Shown one piece after another: positions 1 through 11,574 of a DNA stretch of 45,669 nt. The notes under the pieces are model-generated. The model saw nothing but the letters and a program-made list of their open reading frames with translations, did no database searches and was not told the DNA's origin. Both the position numbers and the translations under genes were made by a program. The first letter of the stretch is position 1. Every line of letters starts with the position of its first letter. This DNA is from Choristocarpus tenellus KU-1152 (lineage: Eukaryota; Phaeophyceae), in NCBI GenBank assembly GCA_964200185.2, contig CAXNAD020000022.1, positions 1 through 45,669 on the forward strand, written 5' to 3'.

Positions 1-290
1 TTTGCCCCTATCCCCCGGAAAAATATCAACCCGGTAGGCCTTAGGGCATGGTGGGGGAGATGTGTAGGGGAAGGGGGGGGGGGAGGAAGGGGTGGGGATG
101 TATTGTACCATGTACCAAGATGACTTCAAGAGTTTTAGGAGAGAGATTAATGTTATGGGAAAAGGGATGCTTTTTCATATCTTGGGTGGACATTCTTGCC
201 CGGTAGGGTTGTTGTTCTGAGGGGCACTGTGTGATAGTACAGTAAATGTATACATTTACACCTTCTTCATTCTATGGGTCCACATCACAG

Positions 291-552
291 GTCCGCGTTC
301 AGTTACCTCGACCAGTGACTCCTGACCCAGACATGGGTCCAGGACAGTTGACTGATAATCAGACTTGGACCAGGCCCTGCAGAGCTTTACGCAAACTTTG
401 CAACCTGTTGAATCCTACCGAGTCCAGGTTCCTAATTCTGTAACAGTGACTCCTGACCTAGACGTGGGTCAAGGGCAGCTGATTGAGGGTTTAACCAAGA
501 CTGAACGCACAGATTAGCTTGTGATCTGTTCAACCTGCTACGCATGTGGCCC
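291..552. repeat. Two-copy degenerate direct repeat, period about 131 bp
   Basis: The segment at 314-355 (AGTGACTCCTGACCCAGAC...) recurs at 445-486 with a handful of substitutions. Similarity extends on both sides (GTCC..GTT before it, CAACCTG.T after it). Translated on the plus strand, both copies read TPD.D.G.GQL, so this may be decayed coding repeat of a transposon or gene, but stops follow. The remainder of 1-1343 shows no supportable gene. Confidence 0.55.
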
Positions 553-1343
553 TTGGCTGTATATTGATCACCCCCCACACATTGTACATGGCCTTCCTTA
601 ACATATGATGGTGAAGGGGTGGAACTCTTCATGCCACAATATGCCATTGCCACATATGCAAATGACCTGTTGGACGGCCCAGACACGTCTTCTGATCCGT
701 GCCAACAGTATACCTCACAACTCTTAAGCCTAACGCAGACCTCGTGCAGGTACCTGCCAATATTTTGAGGTGCACCCACTGTACCACCGAGGCAGTAGTC
801 TTGAGCAAAGAATTGCCACCTAGGTAGTACAGCACTATGCCAATATATGAACAAAGCCAAAGTGTAGGGTCCGGTACAACTTCATCTGTAGGCCTTTTGC
901 ACAGAACAAACCAAATACAACCTCTGGTCCTAAGACCTCTTCCTGATAGTATATATTTTTTCCGATATTCTCTTGTATTTGTACAGAGGTCCATATCCAT
1001 CAATATTAATATCAAGTGCCAAAAGCCAAAAGTATCATGACCAACCTGATAACAATCATTAAGCAACCATCAAAAATAAGGACGGATATTGTATTTGATG
1101 GAGCTCCTCGCTGGAATTTCTACATTTTGTCATGTCATTAGGAACAACTCCAACCCTAGACAAAAATCAGTACGAACCATTTTACTGAGAATGGAGGACC
1201 TGCCCTGGCAAGAAATCAGTATCAGAACCGAGAATAGGTCTCAACATACAGAGTTCTACTAATGTGCTCCTAAAAATAGTAATAGGAATATTCTCAGTGC
1301 AATCCCAAACCCAGCTCAACCCTACAAATCAAAAAGAGCTTAC

Positions 1344-1583
1344 CCTCCTGAGTGCGGTTTCATGTGGCCTCATAACACGCCCTTGCACCCCCCCCTCCCC
1401 TGGAACAGTCATCAGTCTCTTCGTCTGCTGTCCAGGTATCGGTTCCTCTGGTTGGTACCCACCAACGGTAGGGAAGCCCTGGTCCAGTCCCATAACCCTC
1501 AGCAGAAGGACTTGGAGCTCTCGAAGAAGACAAGCACGCCTCATTACCAATCCGTCATCACATGCACCTCCCCCCTCTCCCTC
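1344..1583 (-). CDS. Coding-like exon, possible C-terminal exon of ORC3
   Basis: An 80-codon open exon in phase 0 at both ends. The acceptor is preceded by TTGTTTTGAGTTGCAG and the donor is AGG|GTAAGC. Residues 17-29 read RACLLRELQVLLL, and TKRLMTV lies near residue 55. From memory of the family, the last winged-helix segment of ORC3 has an R.I...SELELLG...R.TW pattern, which this loosely resembles. Its position at the low-coordinate end of the minus-strand exon series fits a C-terminal location. The rest of the exon is Gly/Pro-rich. The splice sites and open frame are good, but assignment to ORC3 is weak and a separate gene is possible. Confidence 0.45.
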
Positions 1584-1611
1584 CTGCAACTCAAAACAAG
1601 AATGGGCATGG

Positions 1612-1836
1612 AATTGCATTGAGAAGAAGAGGTGTGTTTGTAGGGAAAAAAGCAAAAAAGAAAGGGAGTTGCATCAAGATGGGGAGGCGTAACTTTTGAA
1701 AAACAGCACCAAAGGAAAAGAGTTGTGTCAAGATGAAGAGGACTTCTTATGGAAGAAACAACCCAAAAGAAAAGGAGCTGTATCAAGAGGGAGAGAGGTA
1801 TGACTGTAGAAGAAGAAATAGCATCGAAGGAGAAGG
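1612..1836. repeat. Degenerate tandem repeat, unit about 55-60 bp
   Basis: About four units share AAAAGAAA/GGAGTTGCATCAAGATG-type cores: GAGTTGCATCAAGATG, GAGTTGTGTCAAGATG and GAGCTGTATCAAGAGG, spaced 54-60 bp apart. The purine-rich plus strand creates several spurious reading frames. It lies just upstream (in minus sense) of the 1344-1583 exon, so it is probably intronic. The rest of 1837-2405 contains two short telomere-type tracts and no gene. Confidence 0.5.
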
Positions 1837-2405
1837 ACACCAATCAAAGTCTCTACACTGGTTACATTGGAGTGATTGCAAAAACAAATGTTCTCATCAG
1901 ACAGAAAAACACCACAAAATGGGTGTGATATAGGGAAGTATACAATATGGAGTTGGTGGGATCACAGTATAATGGATCAACTTTATACCATCAGCAATAT
2001 ACCGCGCATCATCATACCGACCCACTGAACTCCCAACAAGTAGTCAATTACGATCTCCATCTTGTCAAGAAAATTGGGTTAGGGTTAGGGCTTCAAACAA
2101 ATTAGCACCATCTACCTCCCTGATATAATGTGGGTGTTGCGTTTCTGTAGGCATTACAATACTATCGGCATTCTCATCACTACGTAGTAGGATAAATAGT
2201 AGAAATTAAACCAAGATCATGACAAAATATGTCCCTATCTCATAAAATTTTCTTACTTTTTCCAAGAGTTGCCTAACCCTGACCCTAACCCTAAGTTTCA
2301 ATTGGGATCACTATTATCACTATCATTCCTTTCAAGTGTTATTATTATTATTATCACCCCTGCAGCAGCTATAACTGTATCACACATTTCTTGCTTCTAG
2401 ATGTA

Positions 2406-2666
2406 TCACATTGGTTGTGTAGGAAGGTGTATCTTCCTTGCTTTCAAATGGTACTCCATTGTTGCCGTTGTAACCACTACTGGGATATCTTGTATGTTAT
2501 CTATTTCTTTCTCCTGGCAGCAAACCTACCTGCACTGCACACAATTGCCTTTACCATACTTGTTAGAATGAGCAGCAAGGTACTTTGTCGGTACAATAAA
2601 AACCTCATTGAAAAAGATATCGTCATCAAAAACGTTCAAGTGGTCAACTATATTCCTGCCCAGCAT
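2406..2666 (-). other. Coding-like 87-codon frame with one internal TAG
   Basis: From ATG at 2666 to TGA at 2406 the minus strand is open except for one TAG at 2526-2528. Upstream of the TAG it reads FDDDIFFNEVFIVPTKYLAA and ends NCVQCR. After it comes VCCQEKEIDNIQDIPVVV. Amino-acid use looks coding-like on both sides of the stop. The C..C and CC pairs around the TAG hint at a zinc-binding loop. It could be a decayed transposase piece, an exon pair I cannot splice, or chance. No family is recognised. Confidence 0.25.
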
Positions 2667-3052
2667 AGAGTAAAAGAAAGCAAGGGAGATGTGTGTTTTG
2701 CCCAATCTAGACTATTAAGGGTTCCTTTCTACTTCTTCATTGAAAAAAATATAAACATTCAGAAAAAGGGCATCGACGAGGTTCATTTATTTCTACTACA
2801 AAATTGAACATACTCACTAAACAGTCAAAATGCACTCCACACCTGTGGAATGTGTACTCCCAAAAACTGTTCCACCAGAAAGTCAAAAAGGGGACATTAA
2901 CACTCCCGAGGTTACATTATACCATAACAGAATAGGACTAGGGTTACAAGATATACAGACTATGCAAAGGAGTATGTTAGCAGTAAATCTGAATTCTCAG
3001 GTCAACACTGTTTGGGATGAGCAATATAGTGATCATCAAGTGAGTATTTAAT

Positions 3053-3177
3053 TCACTGAATGATGGACTGTAAGCATTCCACAGTAATATTGTGGGATTT
3101 GCTCTGCTCTATATGAAGGTCAAAGAAGGGTTCATAGCCAAGAAAATGAAGGCAATAGATATCCTCTCTCTCACCTA
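3053..3177 (-). CDS. Weak candidate exon, possibly ORC3 C-terminal region
   Basis: Following a possible acceptor (GGTTGAAG|), about 41 codons are open: VGEREDIYCLHFLGYEPFFD, then LHIEQSKSHNITVECLQ. From memory, the ORC3 C-terminal half has a segment where a D.L...YL stretch precedes PLHE(V/I)V. The run CLHFLGYEPFFDLHI loosely fits. The acceptor has a poor pyrimidine tract, the donor (GTGAAT) is weak, and the exon could be chance. It lies between the better exons at 4381-4980 and 1344-1583 on the same strand. Confidence 0.22.
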
Positions 3178-3633
3178 CTTCAACCCATACATATGCAATA
3201 ATATACCAACACAATAAATGAGAAAAAAATATTTGATAGAAACAGAACAATAAATATGTAAATATTTATGCATGTCAAATTTTTTTTGATAGTAACAGAA
3301 TAATAAATAAGAACTTATTTATGTTTAAACTGCATGCTCTACCGCATATCTTCCCCCAGAGCATTTCAGGTACATGCAGCTCCTCGCCCACACGCAATTT
3401 CTGTGCCATTCCATATATTTTTCAATTTCCGTTCTTGTGCACCCAACTAAATAAGTTGGTCTTTTACAGGATTTATTACATCACCCGCAAAGAAATGTTA
3501 GGGTCAGGATTAGGGATACGGCATACTTCAAAAGTAGTAACAAGTATTTACTTCAATCTAGAGTGTTGGACAGCTCTAAGCAGCTCTAAGAAGACAAGAG
3601 CTCCAGTGTATGTATCTTTCCGCTTGGAGACCC

Positions 3634-3886
3634 AAAGTATCTTGTAGGGTAGGACCGCGTCCATTTGGGGCCAAAATCCAATTTTGTGATTTGATGTAAT
3701 TTTGGCTATCGTGTTTGTTAGGAAGTTTCAGTATCCTTGTCCCCAACACACCTTTTCATAACATATAAATTTTACCTACTCAGAAACACTTTGGAGTAGG
3801 AAAATGTCATAAAAAAACCCATGGGAAGCCAAGCCCCAAATGGACAAACAGGGTGAAACTCGTATCCTCTCTTAGTAAGAGACTTT
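3634..3886. mobile_element. MITE-like element, copy 1
   Basis: A 253-bp non-coding element with imperfect terminal inverted repeats, AAAGTATCTTGTAGGG at the left and CTCTC..GACTTT at the right. An inner inverted pair is GTCCATTTGGGG/CCCCAAATGGAC, and a small hairpin CTACTC..GAGTAG lies near its centre. A second copy in the same orientation lies at 20429-20688. Two copies sharing length, termini and internal hairpin support a mobile non-autonomous DNA element. A target-site duplication is not clear. The adjoining 3887-4380 shows no gene. Confidence 0.6.
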
Positions 3887-4380
3887 CACTCTGGAGTACC
3901 TTGCTCAGTTTATTTTGGTACAAACTGTAAAACGTTTCTCTCACAGCAAAAATACCATGTTCGTTGTGTAACAAGTCTTTTTATCTTTCCAAGAGCAAAA
4001 TGTTTCCTTTTATCTTTCGTAGGGTTCTTAGATTGATCCTTGACAAATGATAATCCTATTCTCGTACTCTTCTGAAGGAGAAACAAATGAATTGAGTGTG
4101 AATTCTTGATATACTATTGTTGTTAAGTTACTTTCAAGTAGTTGTGGGCAGACAACCTCCTCTTACCACCTATTTCCTGTTTGTCAGTCTCCAATTAGAA
4201 ACCTGACCCCCCACACATCATTTTTTTTTTAATGCTTTTTCTTTGGACCTTCACAAAAGTCTTCTCAACTCTTAACGTTTAAAAAAATTTAATACTACAC
4301 ATACACAAATGAAATCAGTAGTATCACATCAGATAAGCTGTCTACAAATATTATTTCTATTGCTATTTTTGTGCACTCAC

Positions 4381-4980
4381 ATCTATTGACGCAGATGTTC
4401 CACCATCCTCCTTAGTAGCACTAATGTTAACAACCTCTGAACTCTTGCTTTCGGCGGCTCTGACGACAGCTGGGCTCACCCATGAACCAACCATCACACG
4501 CCTGGGAGGCACAATGCGTCCCTCTGAAGAACCAGGGTTAGGACTATTTGTGTTTGGGGTCTTGTTCAAGAGGTTCTTCATATTGCCCTCTTTGTCCATC
4601 TCCTCCCCTGCTTCTGCTACAGAGCTAGCTACACAGTCAGGCAGAGGGTCAGATTCAGAGATAGTCACAGAGCTAACCCTAGAGTCAGGAACAGAACTGG
4701 CTCTAATCCCTCCTTTTCCATGCTCCTCCCCAGGTAGTTGTTTGGTGACAGCGTCAACTGCTGCGCCAGAAACAGAGTTAGTTGCAGTCTCAACCTGTGG
4801 CAGAGCCGAGTCTTGCATCCTCACCACCTCATTGACCAATCTGCTCCCTTGCGTGACCTTGTGCCTCTGGGCACTACCACCTCCACTCCCCATCCCCCCT
4901 GCTTCTGCATACCCAGCTCCCCCAAGGCTGTTGATGAGAGGAGCATTGTCACACTGTGGCAGGCGTTGCCGCTCACCTTC
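4381..4980 (-). CDS. Low-complexity 200-codon exon
   Basis: An open exon of exactly 200 codons in phase 0 at both ends. The acceptor is TTTGTTTTTCTAG| and the donor a consensus AGAT|GTGAGT. It starts EGERQRLPQCDNAPLINSLG and then becomes Gly/Ser/Glu-rich without a recognisable fold. A short hydrophilic segment NMKNLLNKTPNTNSP lies near residue 134. The 5913-6548 exon also ends in phase 0, so the two can be joined directly across a 932-bp intron rich in CCCTAA tracts. It is probably a disordered linker of the same protein. The plus-strand frame over this interval is a shadow. Confidence 0.6.
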
Positions 4981-5861
4981 CTAGAAAAACAAAAATATAG
5001 GGAGGGGCGAGTTTGGGGGGGAGAGGGGAGGGTGTTGTGGTTCTATTCTAACTAGTGCAAGAGATGAGGCACGTATCAACAGCTCCATTCACAATTTACT
5101 ATTTCCTTGTCTTTGTTCAGAAAAATATATTAAATAAGGTACAAAATTGAAGCACCTCTGATCGAACTCCAGGGAGGGTATACTCTTTGATAGCATATGA
5201 TTTCATTCTGCATACGTCCTAATCCTAACCCTAACCCATGATGCTAAATACCAGAATTCACAACCTTGGTGGTGACTAGTGGAGATCTAGATCTCTGTTG
5301 TGATACTTCTTGTCAGTGGCGTGGTTGGGGTTAGTGTTAGGGTCAGGGCTATAGTTGCACTTAAGATACCTAACCCTGACCTGTGTATCTTTTCTTTTCA
5401 CTCTTTTAACACAGATAAGAAAATATACTGGTTCGATATTCGAAATGGCTATATTTTCAACCACGGGACTGATACCCCTCAGGCTATTGTGAAAAAGAAC
5501 ATAAATAATGTGATGACCATCCTTAGGCCTTACACCAACTGAACCTTCAGAGCATGGAATAACAGTTGAATCGATTCTGATCCTAACCCTAACACTAACC
5601 CTTCAATAAAAAGAAAACAACAGTTGAACCGATTCTGTTCACCATCCAGCAATGAAAGCAATGTCCCGTAATGACTCTCAATCTCTTCATTGGAAAGGAT
5701 ATCATTTTGTACGGTTCATTACCTAAGAAGCCCTCTATACACTGTATCCAAACCGAACTTTAGCATTTAAAAAATATACCTAACTTGTACCTTCATTCAC
5801 AAGGATTTGTGGCATATCTAGAAACGCCTCATTACCATCCATCGCAGTAGTATACCTTCAA

Positions 5862-5895
5862 AACCCTATCCCTATCCCTATCCCTAATCCTAACT
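5862..5895. repeat. Interstitial telomere-like tract beside a splice donor
   Basis: Plus-strand CCCTATCCCTATCCCTAATCC begins about 16 bp inside the intron that follows the exon 5913-6548. In transcript sense it is a run of G-triplets. Similar tracts at about 5220-5237, 5326-5350 and 5578-5601 lie in the same intron. Confidence 0.85.
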
Positions 5896-5912
5896 CTACT
5901 TCTAGCTCTCAC

Positions 5913-6548
5913 CTGAGGTTCTGCCCAACCTTCCTCCAATGCTCTAGTCCACAGCCGTTTCAAACACAGTGCGCTCTGCCTCAAAGGCATCGCCTCTGAA
6001 ACTGCAAACCCTGAAACAGCTGGCGGTATGTCACTCCCAGTTTTCCCCACCATACCCCGAGCCTTTACTTCCAGGGTATTATCCGGCACAATGCCTACCT
6101 CCTTGGTCTCGGTTGAGCTCGTATTCTCCTGCTCACCACCTTCAGATGCACGTTGACATGCGTACGTAGCCATTTGATTTGACAATGACCTTATCTCGCC
6201 CTGCCCCTGGCCTTGACCCTGGCCCCGATCCTGAACACTGCTTCCACCCCCTTCATCTGTATCCCCCTGGTCAACACGTCTTTTTGCATATGTGTCTGAA
6301 GTGATTTGATTGCACAATGGCGTTGATTCTCTCTGGCCCTGGTCCTGCCCCTGGGCACTATCCTCTCTGCCGTCATCCTTCTGGCTGGTTCGATCTTCTG
6401 CCTGCCCACACCTTCCATCTGCATATGTACCTAAGTTTGGAGTGATCAGATTGACCGACGAGCTTCTTGTTGAGGGTAGAGCGTCGATCAAGGACTGCAA
6501 CAACGCAATCACTTCCTTTGCAGGAACATCTGCAAGTCCCACTGCAGC
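5913..6548 (-). CDS. 212-codon exon with helical start and Gln/Gly-rich repeats
   Basis: An open exon in phase 0 at both ends. The acceptor is TTATATCCCTTAAAG| and the donor CCTCAG|GTGAGA. The first 30 residues (AAVGLADVPAKEVIALLQSL, then IDALPSTRS) look like paired amphipathic helices. They loosely resemble the ORC3 middle helical region (AK-E-(L/I)..LL pattern, from memory). Residues about 40-150 contain three degenerate repeats of 43-45 residues, each starting TYA (TYADGRCGQ, TYAKRRVDQ, TYACQRASE) with QGQDQGQ-type stretches. The end, LCLKRLWTRALEEGWAEPQ, is again helical. Function is not assigned with confidence. Confidence 0.6.
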
Positions 6549-7580
6549 CTTTAAGGGATATAATAAGAGCAGCAAGGTGGTAGCGAGGGTAGAAAGCCAG
6601 GAGTTAGGGAGGGTGAAAACACCTCGAATTTTGTACAGCTCTAGGCAGGGGGGTTTCATATATCCAAGTATGATTACTTTAAAGCAGACTTGTGAATATT
6701 GCTGATAGGTCACCACAAATTCCTGCTTCTCATTGGTCAGAAGTTTATTCCCTCTCGACTATACCATGAACAACTCTTTGCCACCCCACCCTCCCTATCC
6801 TGGAGACCCTCACAATGGAGGCCACTGTCGGTATGACATTAGCAATTACCGATTAGGATAGCCAATCGCGCTACTCGGAATTCAGTGTTTAGGCGTCAAT
6901 CTTTGAGTAAAAAAAATACAACATAAGAGAACTTATAAAATGAAACTACTTTCAGATGTGTTCCAAAAGTCATGTTGTCTTTGTTGACTATTTCCTGGGA
7001 AAAGTCATGCTACGCCATAGTGGTGTGTTGGGATGTGCTGCGAATAGGGAGGTACGATTGTTTTTTTTATCCCCAGATATATATATATATATTTTGTAAG
7101 CATGTAACCAAACAATTTGAAGTATTAATATAATACCAATCTTATCCCAAGAAATATATAATGCTAGCATCTGGTTTTTAAACCATTAATAAATCATAAA
7201 ACCCTTAAGAGTATTTCTATTGTTGTCATCAACTTAGCAAACCCTTAGGCAGTATGTATCGAAGTTTGGAGATGAATTTTACACCCCCATAAAAAGTGAC
7301 GGCCATTGTATTGTATTATACCATACTATATTTATTGCATTGTGTTATTTGTATTATATTCTGCTCTACTGTATTGTGGTCTTTCTATTCTCTTCTCCCC
7401 AAGACATCTCCAACATGTCAGTGTACATAAAAATAACATATTGTATTGCATAAAGTTGTGCTGTATAGTAATCTATTGCCACTCTAAGCCTACTAACATC
7501 TTCAAGATGTTGTCATGAGACATGAGAGAGAAAAGGCAAGGAATACAGCAACCTTGACAACAACAGAGTCTGTACTGGTA
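6549..7580. other. Non-coding stretch, nothing recognised
   Basis: AT-rich sequence with a short (AT)n run near 7077-7093 and no splice-bounded open exon that I can defend on either strand. It is probably intron or intergenic DNA. Confidence 0.5.
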
Positions 7581-7753
7581 CTCTTGTACTACTATTATTG
7601 TACTGCTACTTTTGTACTACTATTATTGTAATGGTACTCTTGTACTTCTATTACTGTACTGCTACTTTTGTACTACCATTATTGTACCGCTACTCTTGTA
7701 CTACTATTATTTTACTGCTACTCTTGTACCACTATTATTGTACTGCTACTATT
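7581..7753. repeat. Minisatellite, unit about 26-28 bp
   Basis: About seven units built from TTGTACTACTATTATTGTAC and TGCTACT(C/T)T alternate across the interval with a few substitutions. The open plus-strand frame over it (Tyr/Cys/Leu-rich) is a by-product of the stop-free unit. Confidence 0.85.
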
Positions 7754-8069
7754 GTTGGTTACAGTGAAGGCCTTCTGATACACCAAAAAAGAGTTCCAGG
7801 AATAAAAACATGATTGAAATGTAGAAATAAAGAAAACCCACTAAGACACATACAGCTGAAAGTGCTGATAAATTGGCATACTGAAGGCTGTCCAGAAACA
7901 AGGGAAGAGTCAGACTGTCAAGACCTGCCTTGCCTACTGGCCAGTTGTCTCTAGCTCAGCATGCCAAATACCCATTTTATTAACCTTAACCCTAATCCTA
8001 ACCCAACCTTGAATTAGTGACAGTGCATACCCATTTTTTTTACTGTGTTATAAAGTGCCGTACATTGCA

Positions 8070-8096
8070 CCTAACCCTAACCCTAACCCTAACCCT
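8070..8096. repeat. Interstitial telomere-like tract, (CCCTAA) about 4.5 units
   Basis: This is one of the longest uninterrupted C-strand telomere-type tracts in the window. A shorter tract lies at about 7984-8003. In the minus-strand transcript both present G-triplets. Confidence 0.95.
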
Positions 8097-8515
8097 ATAT
8101 TATCATATATCTTCACGTAAGTATGACGGATCTCACACCTTTAGTCAGAAGCAAAGCTATTAGAACCAAAACAACAGGAAAAAGGACAAAAGAATTACAA
8201 ATATTAAAACAAAAGTATACATATGAAAAACAAAAGGAAACAACAGATAGATACAGTCATTACCCATCCAGAAGGTAGATATAAACACCATTGACAGCAC
8301 CACCATCAAGGGTCAAGGCTCAAAAGGGTATCATCCATCCATCTGTCAAGACACCACTCACCACATATCATTAGAGCGAAAACCCTAACCATGAGGTTAA
8401 TTAACCCTATTCCTAGCCCTAATTGTTCATATGACTCAGATGGTACTATAATATAAAAGAAAGTAGTGGGTGTGCTAGACAATCTCCTCCACCTTCCCAT
8501 CCAAGCGTCTCTCAC

Positions 8516-8701
8516 CCTTCTGACTGCCAGGAGGTATCCGGCTGATTGTTGTCCCTTGGACATGACCCCCAGCAGCTTCAGGCAGCCACCCTGCTGCCCA
8601 CGTGTCTGTTCTCCCTTCCCTATCTGTTGGTTCTTACTGCAGTCCTTACTCTGGTCCTTTCTGTGGTCCTTGCTGTGCTTCCTAAGGGTGGCATCTTGTA
8701 C
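8516..8701 (-). CDS. Lys-rich coding-like exon, function unclear
   Basis: 62 codons are open between the acceptor TCCTCTCTCAG| and the donor AGAAGG|GTGAGA, phase 0 at both ends. The first part is charged (TLRKHSKDHRKDQSKDCSKN), and the end reads LKLLGVMSKGQQSAGYLLAV. The second half loosely resembles the LELLGF-type winged-helix strand near the ORC3 C-terminus, but so does the exon at 1344-1583, and only one can be right. A telomere-type C-strand tract (8384-8425) follows the donor at about 100 bp. It may be an exon of the long minus-strand gene, with phase linkage to the neighbours unresolved. Confidence 0.35.
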
Positions 8702-9465
8702 CTGAGAGAGGAATTAATCGCGAGTGTGTTAGTTTTGTCTATTATCTCTGCATATTATACACCAATTAATGAAATATATTGATGTATGTATATGCTAAAA
8801 GCATAGACCTATGCATGTCTGTTTAGTTATAGTTGTGTTTGTGTGTGATCTACCAAAAAGTAAGTGTATGCTAAAAAGAGGAAGCTGATTTGCAAGCAAA
8901 ACAAGTTAGGAAATGAACACCTATTTGTACAAAAAAAACTGTAGCAACACATTTAGCTACAGTACCAAGTACACCATATGAATATGGTCCTCTATCCCAT
9001 AGGTCATTATTGTTATGGTTTTTTGTGATTAGTTTTTTCAAATGTGAGATTCAGAAAAAAAATAACATCATTCAATAATAATAACGTCAACAACTTCGGC
9101 TTACACACAGGTACTTTCAAAATATATTTTCATGTCAAAATCGGTGAGAAACCGCCCCCTTCACACAAACGCTTTTCACAGAAATGGCAGAGTTAGCAAA
9201 AACCGAAAAAACCGCTCCAAAATACGGCCATTTCCGGAAAATTTCACGGAAATGGCTGGAAATGAAGGTTAATCAGTCACAATGTCTCACTAGATGAGGT
9301 TGGTTGCATTGAATTCCTTGGCGTTTTTTGGATCAAATTAATTACTCGTCACTCTCATTCTCTCCCTCAATCCACCAAGCCGTGGCCGTGTTGTACACAT
9401 CTCAAAAACGAAATAATTATCAGAAACCCTAACAATACGAAATAATTGGATAGAGGAATATATAT

Positions 9466-9775
9466 ATATATAGCAATGGAATATATGAATGGGTTGGTTG
9501 GTTAGATGGTCGGATGTGTGGATGGATAAATGTACGACTAGGTAGATGATTGATAGATGGTTGAATAGATGAATGGTTGAATAGACAGGTGGGTAGATAG
9601 ACTGATCGCTGTATCGACGGATGGATAGATGACTGGGATGACTGAAATGATTTATCGAGTGGTTTGGTGGTCAAATTGATTAATAGATGTATGAATAATT
9701 GGTTGGGTGTTTCGATGAATGGACGGATGGATGGACAAATGGATGGGTGGTCAGGTTAATGATTTGATAGATAGG
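9466..9775. repeat. Degenerate GATG/GGAT tetranucleotide satellite
   Basis: Plus-strand runs such as GGTTGGTTAGATGG, GGATGTGTGGATGGATAAATG and ATGGACGGATGGATGGAC show a decayed tetranucleotide array. Reading frames through it on the minus strand (Ser/His/Pro-rich) are artefacts. Confidence 0.8.
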
Positions 9776-9994
9776 TAATGGCACTTGACTCAACTCCAGT
9801 TCAGCTTTTCTCTATTTGGTCATGTACAATAAAGTATGTATACAAGGGACACATAGCAACCAAAACTAGAAAAATAGTACATGCATCATTTTGAGGGTTA
9901 GGGTTAGGGTTTAACCTTCAAGTCAACCCCATAGAAATTAACTGTTGTCATAGGGATCCAAAAAGGATGGGATAATGTGCACAACAAAAGAGAG

Positions 9995-10470
9995 ACATTA
10001 CAAATCAAGGTTAACTAACACCTTGCCGATATCCTATTTGCTACCTGGTATCAGCAAAACATACTCCAGTACCTGTACTGTAATTACCTTTGAGAACCTC
10101 CATAAAATCACTATAGCATCTTCAATGAAATTACATTTCAGAACCACCATAAGCCAGGAGGTACCAACCAAAGGACCCCAGTAACTTTACAGCACCTAAC
10201 TTTGAAAACCTCCACAAAACCAGAAAATGTTTAACCCTAACCCTAAGCAAACATTAATCGATACCAACAAACACGATTGAGCACAAGCACCTTCATAGTC
10301 TGAGCTTATTTCTTGAGAATCACAAAAACCGGCTGGTATGAAAAAAACATTTCAGCATCTGTATTGAAAAGAACAATCACAACAATGCCAGGTGGTATCA
10401 AGCAAATGACTCAACAAACTTTACTTAACATACCTTCGAGAACCACCACAAGGCCAGCATGAACGACGCC
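9995..10470. repeat. Degenerate tandem repeat, unit roughly 75-110 bp
   Basis: Recurrent blocks CCTTTGAGAACCTCCATAAAA, TTTCAGAACCACCATAAGCC, TTTGAAAACCTCCACAAAACC and CTTCGAGAACCACCACAAGGCC are each followed by a GGTA(T/C)CA-type block. The array is too diverged to count units exactly. A looser continuation lies at 10560-10800. It is probably intronic for the minus-strand gene. Confidence 0.5.
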
Positions 10471-10900
10471 CTCCGATGAAGGGCTCCTTCTATCATGCCT
10501 TTAGCCTACACAGGAAGAAAGAACAGAACGAAACTGTTGATCCAGCTGTAACTGTCATAAAACTACAAAAATTGGCCATAAGAAATCTACCTGTTGTCGT
10601 GAGTAGATCAAATGAGCATAATAACAAGGCAAAGTGCCATCAATAACAAAACAAATTGTTCGAAATGTTGTAGCTACCACCATGAGCAAATCAACAAATC
10701 CTATCACACCATAATACAATGTTACTTCCATAATTTAACAACTCAAATTGCCATGAACAAATCAAATGACCATATCAAATTCACCTGTCAAAGATAAAAA
10801 ATCAAATCACCATTCTAGGCGTGACTGTCTACATGAACAGATACAGTTGCCAAAATCAACTCCCAAGTGGTGGTACATACAGAAAACACAGATACAGTAC

Positions 10901-11054
10901 CTGCTCCAAACAACGTTCTTAAGGGGTAGGTGAGAAAATGTCACAATTTGATCATACAATTCAAGCAAGAACATTAGGGTGATATACTCGTAATGGACAC
11001 TATTTGTCTCCCTCTCGGAATTTTGTAGAAATTGAAAGTCATACAAATAGTTCT
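10901..11054 (-). CDS. Candidate exon of the long minus-strand gene
   Basis: About 51 codons are open after the acceptor TGTCCTCCAG| (phase 1 entry), ending at the donor GGAGCAG|GTACTG (phase 2 exit). It contains NYLYDFQFLQNSERETNSV and ITLMFLLELYDQIVTF. The phase-1 entry matches the phase-1 exit of the preceding exon at 11575-11813. The helix-rich content would suit the alpha-helical insert of ORC3, but no diagnostic motif is seen. A C-strand telomere-type tract (about 11103-11122) lies just upstream of the acceptor. Confidence 0.35.
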
Positions 11055-11574
11055 CTGGAGGACATAGTCCACATATTTCAATTTCAAGTTTCCTTGTCAG
11101 TCAACCCTAACCCTAACCCTATTTGACATCGGAAAGCAAACAAAATTAAGGCAAAGTACTTTGCAGGCAATATGGACGCATTCAATTTCAGGGACTACCC
11201 TTGACCCAGCAGGAGGGTCATCAATGCACTGGCAGGTGCCACCAGCTTGAGTCATGATAGCAAGACAGGGCAAAAACCTCTCTCCTTGGAAATGGGGACA
11301 GTTTTAGGATTAGCTTAGGTTGATGCATCAATGAGAACAACAGAAGGGGCATCAGGAGACAATGTTGGCGGCTATATGGATTGGACTGAAACATACCTTA
11401 CCACTTAACAAATATCGAATGTGGGCAGTAGCAATACTACGGAAACGATCTGATAGGATGTTTGCAAAGGACTTGTAGCACCCCAATGTCAATCCTAGCC
11501 CAACTCAATCATTGAGGTTTGTTTCCTGTTGGGTAAGCAACAAACCTGTTCTAATGACATGGGAGAGACCTTAC

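Noticed and set aside
4424-4984. 186-codon plus-strand frame
   Set aside because: Shadow of the minus-strand exon 4381-4980, whose acceptor and consensus GTGAGT donor are clear.
8070-8096. True telomere or subtelomere
   Set aside because: Tracts are short, occur in both orientations and sit within introns of apparent genes. This is interstitial repeat, not a chromosome end.
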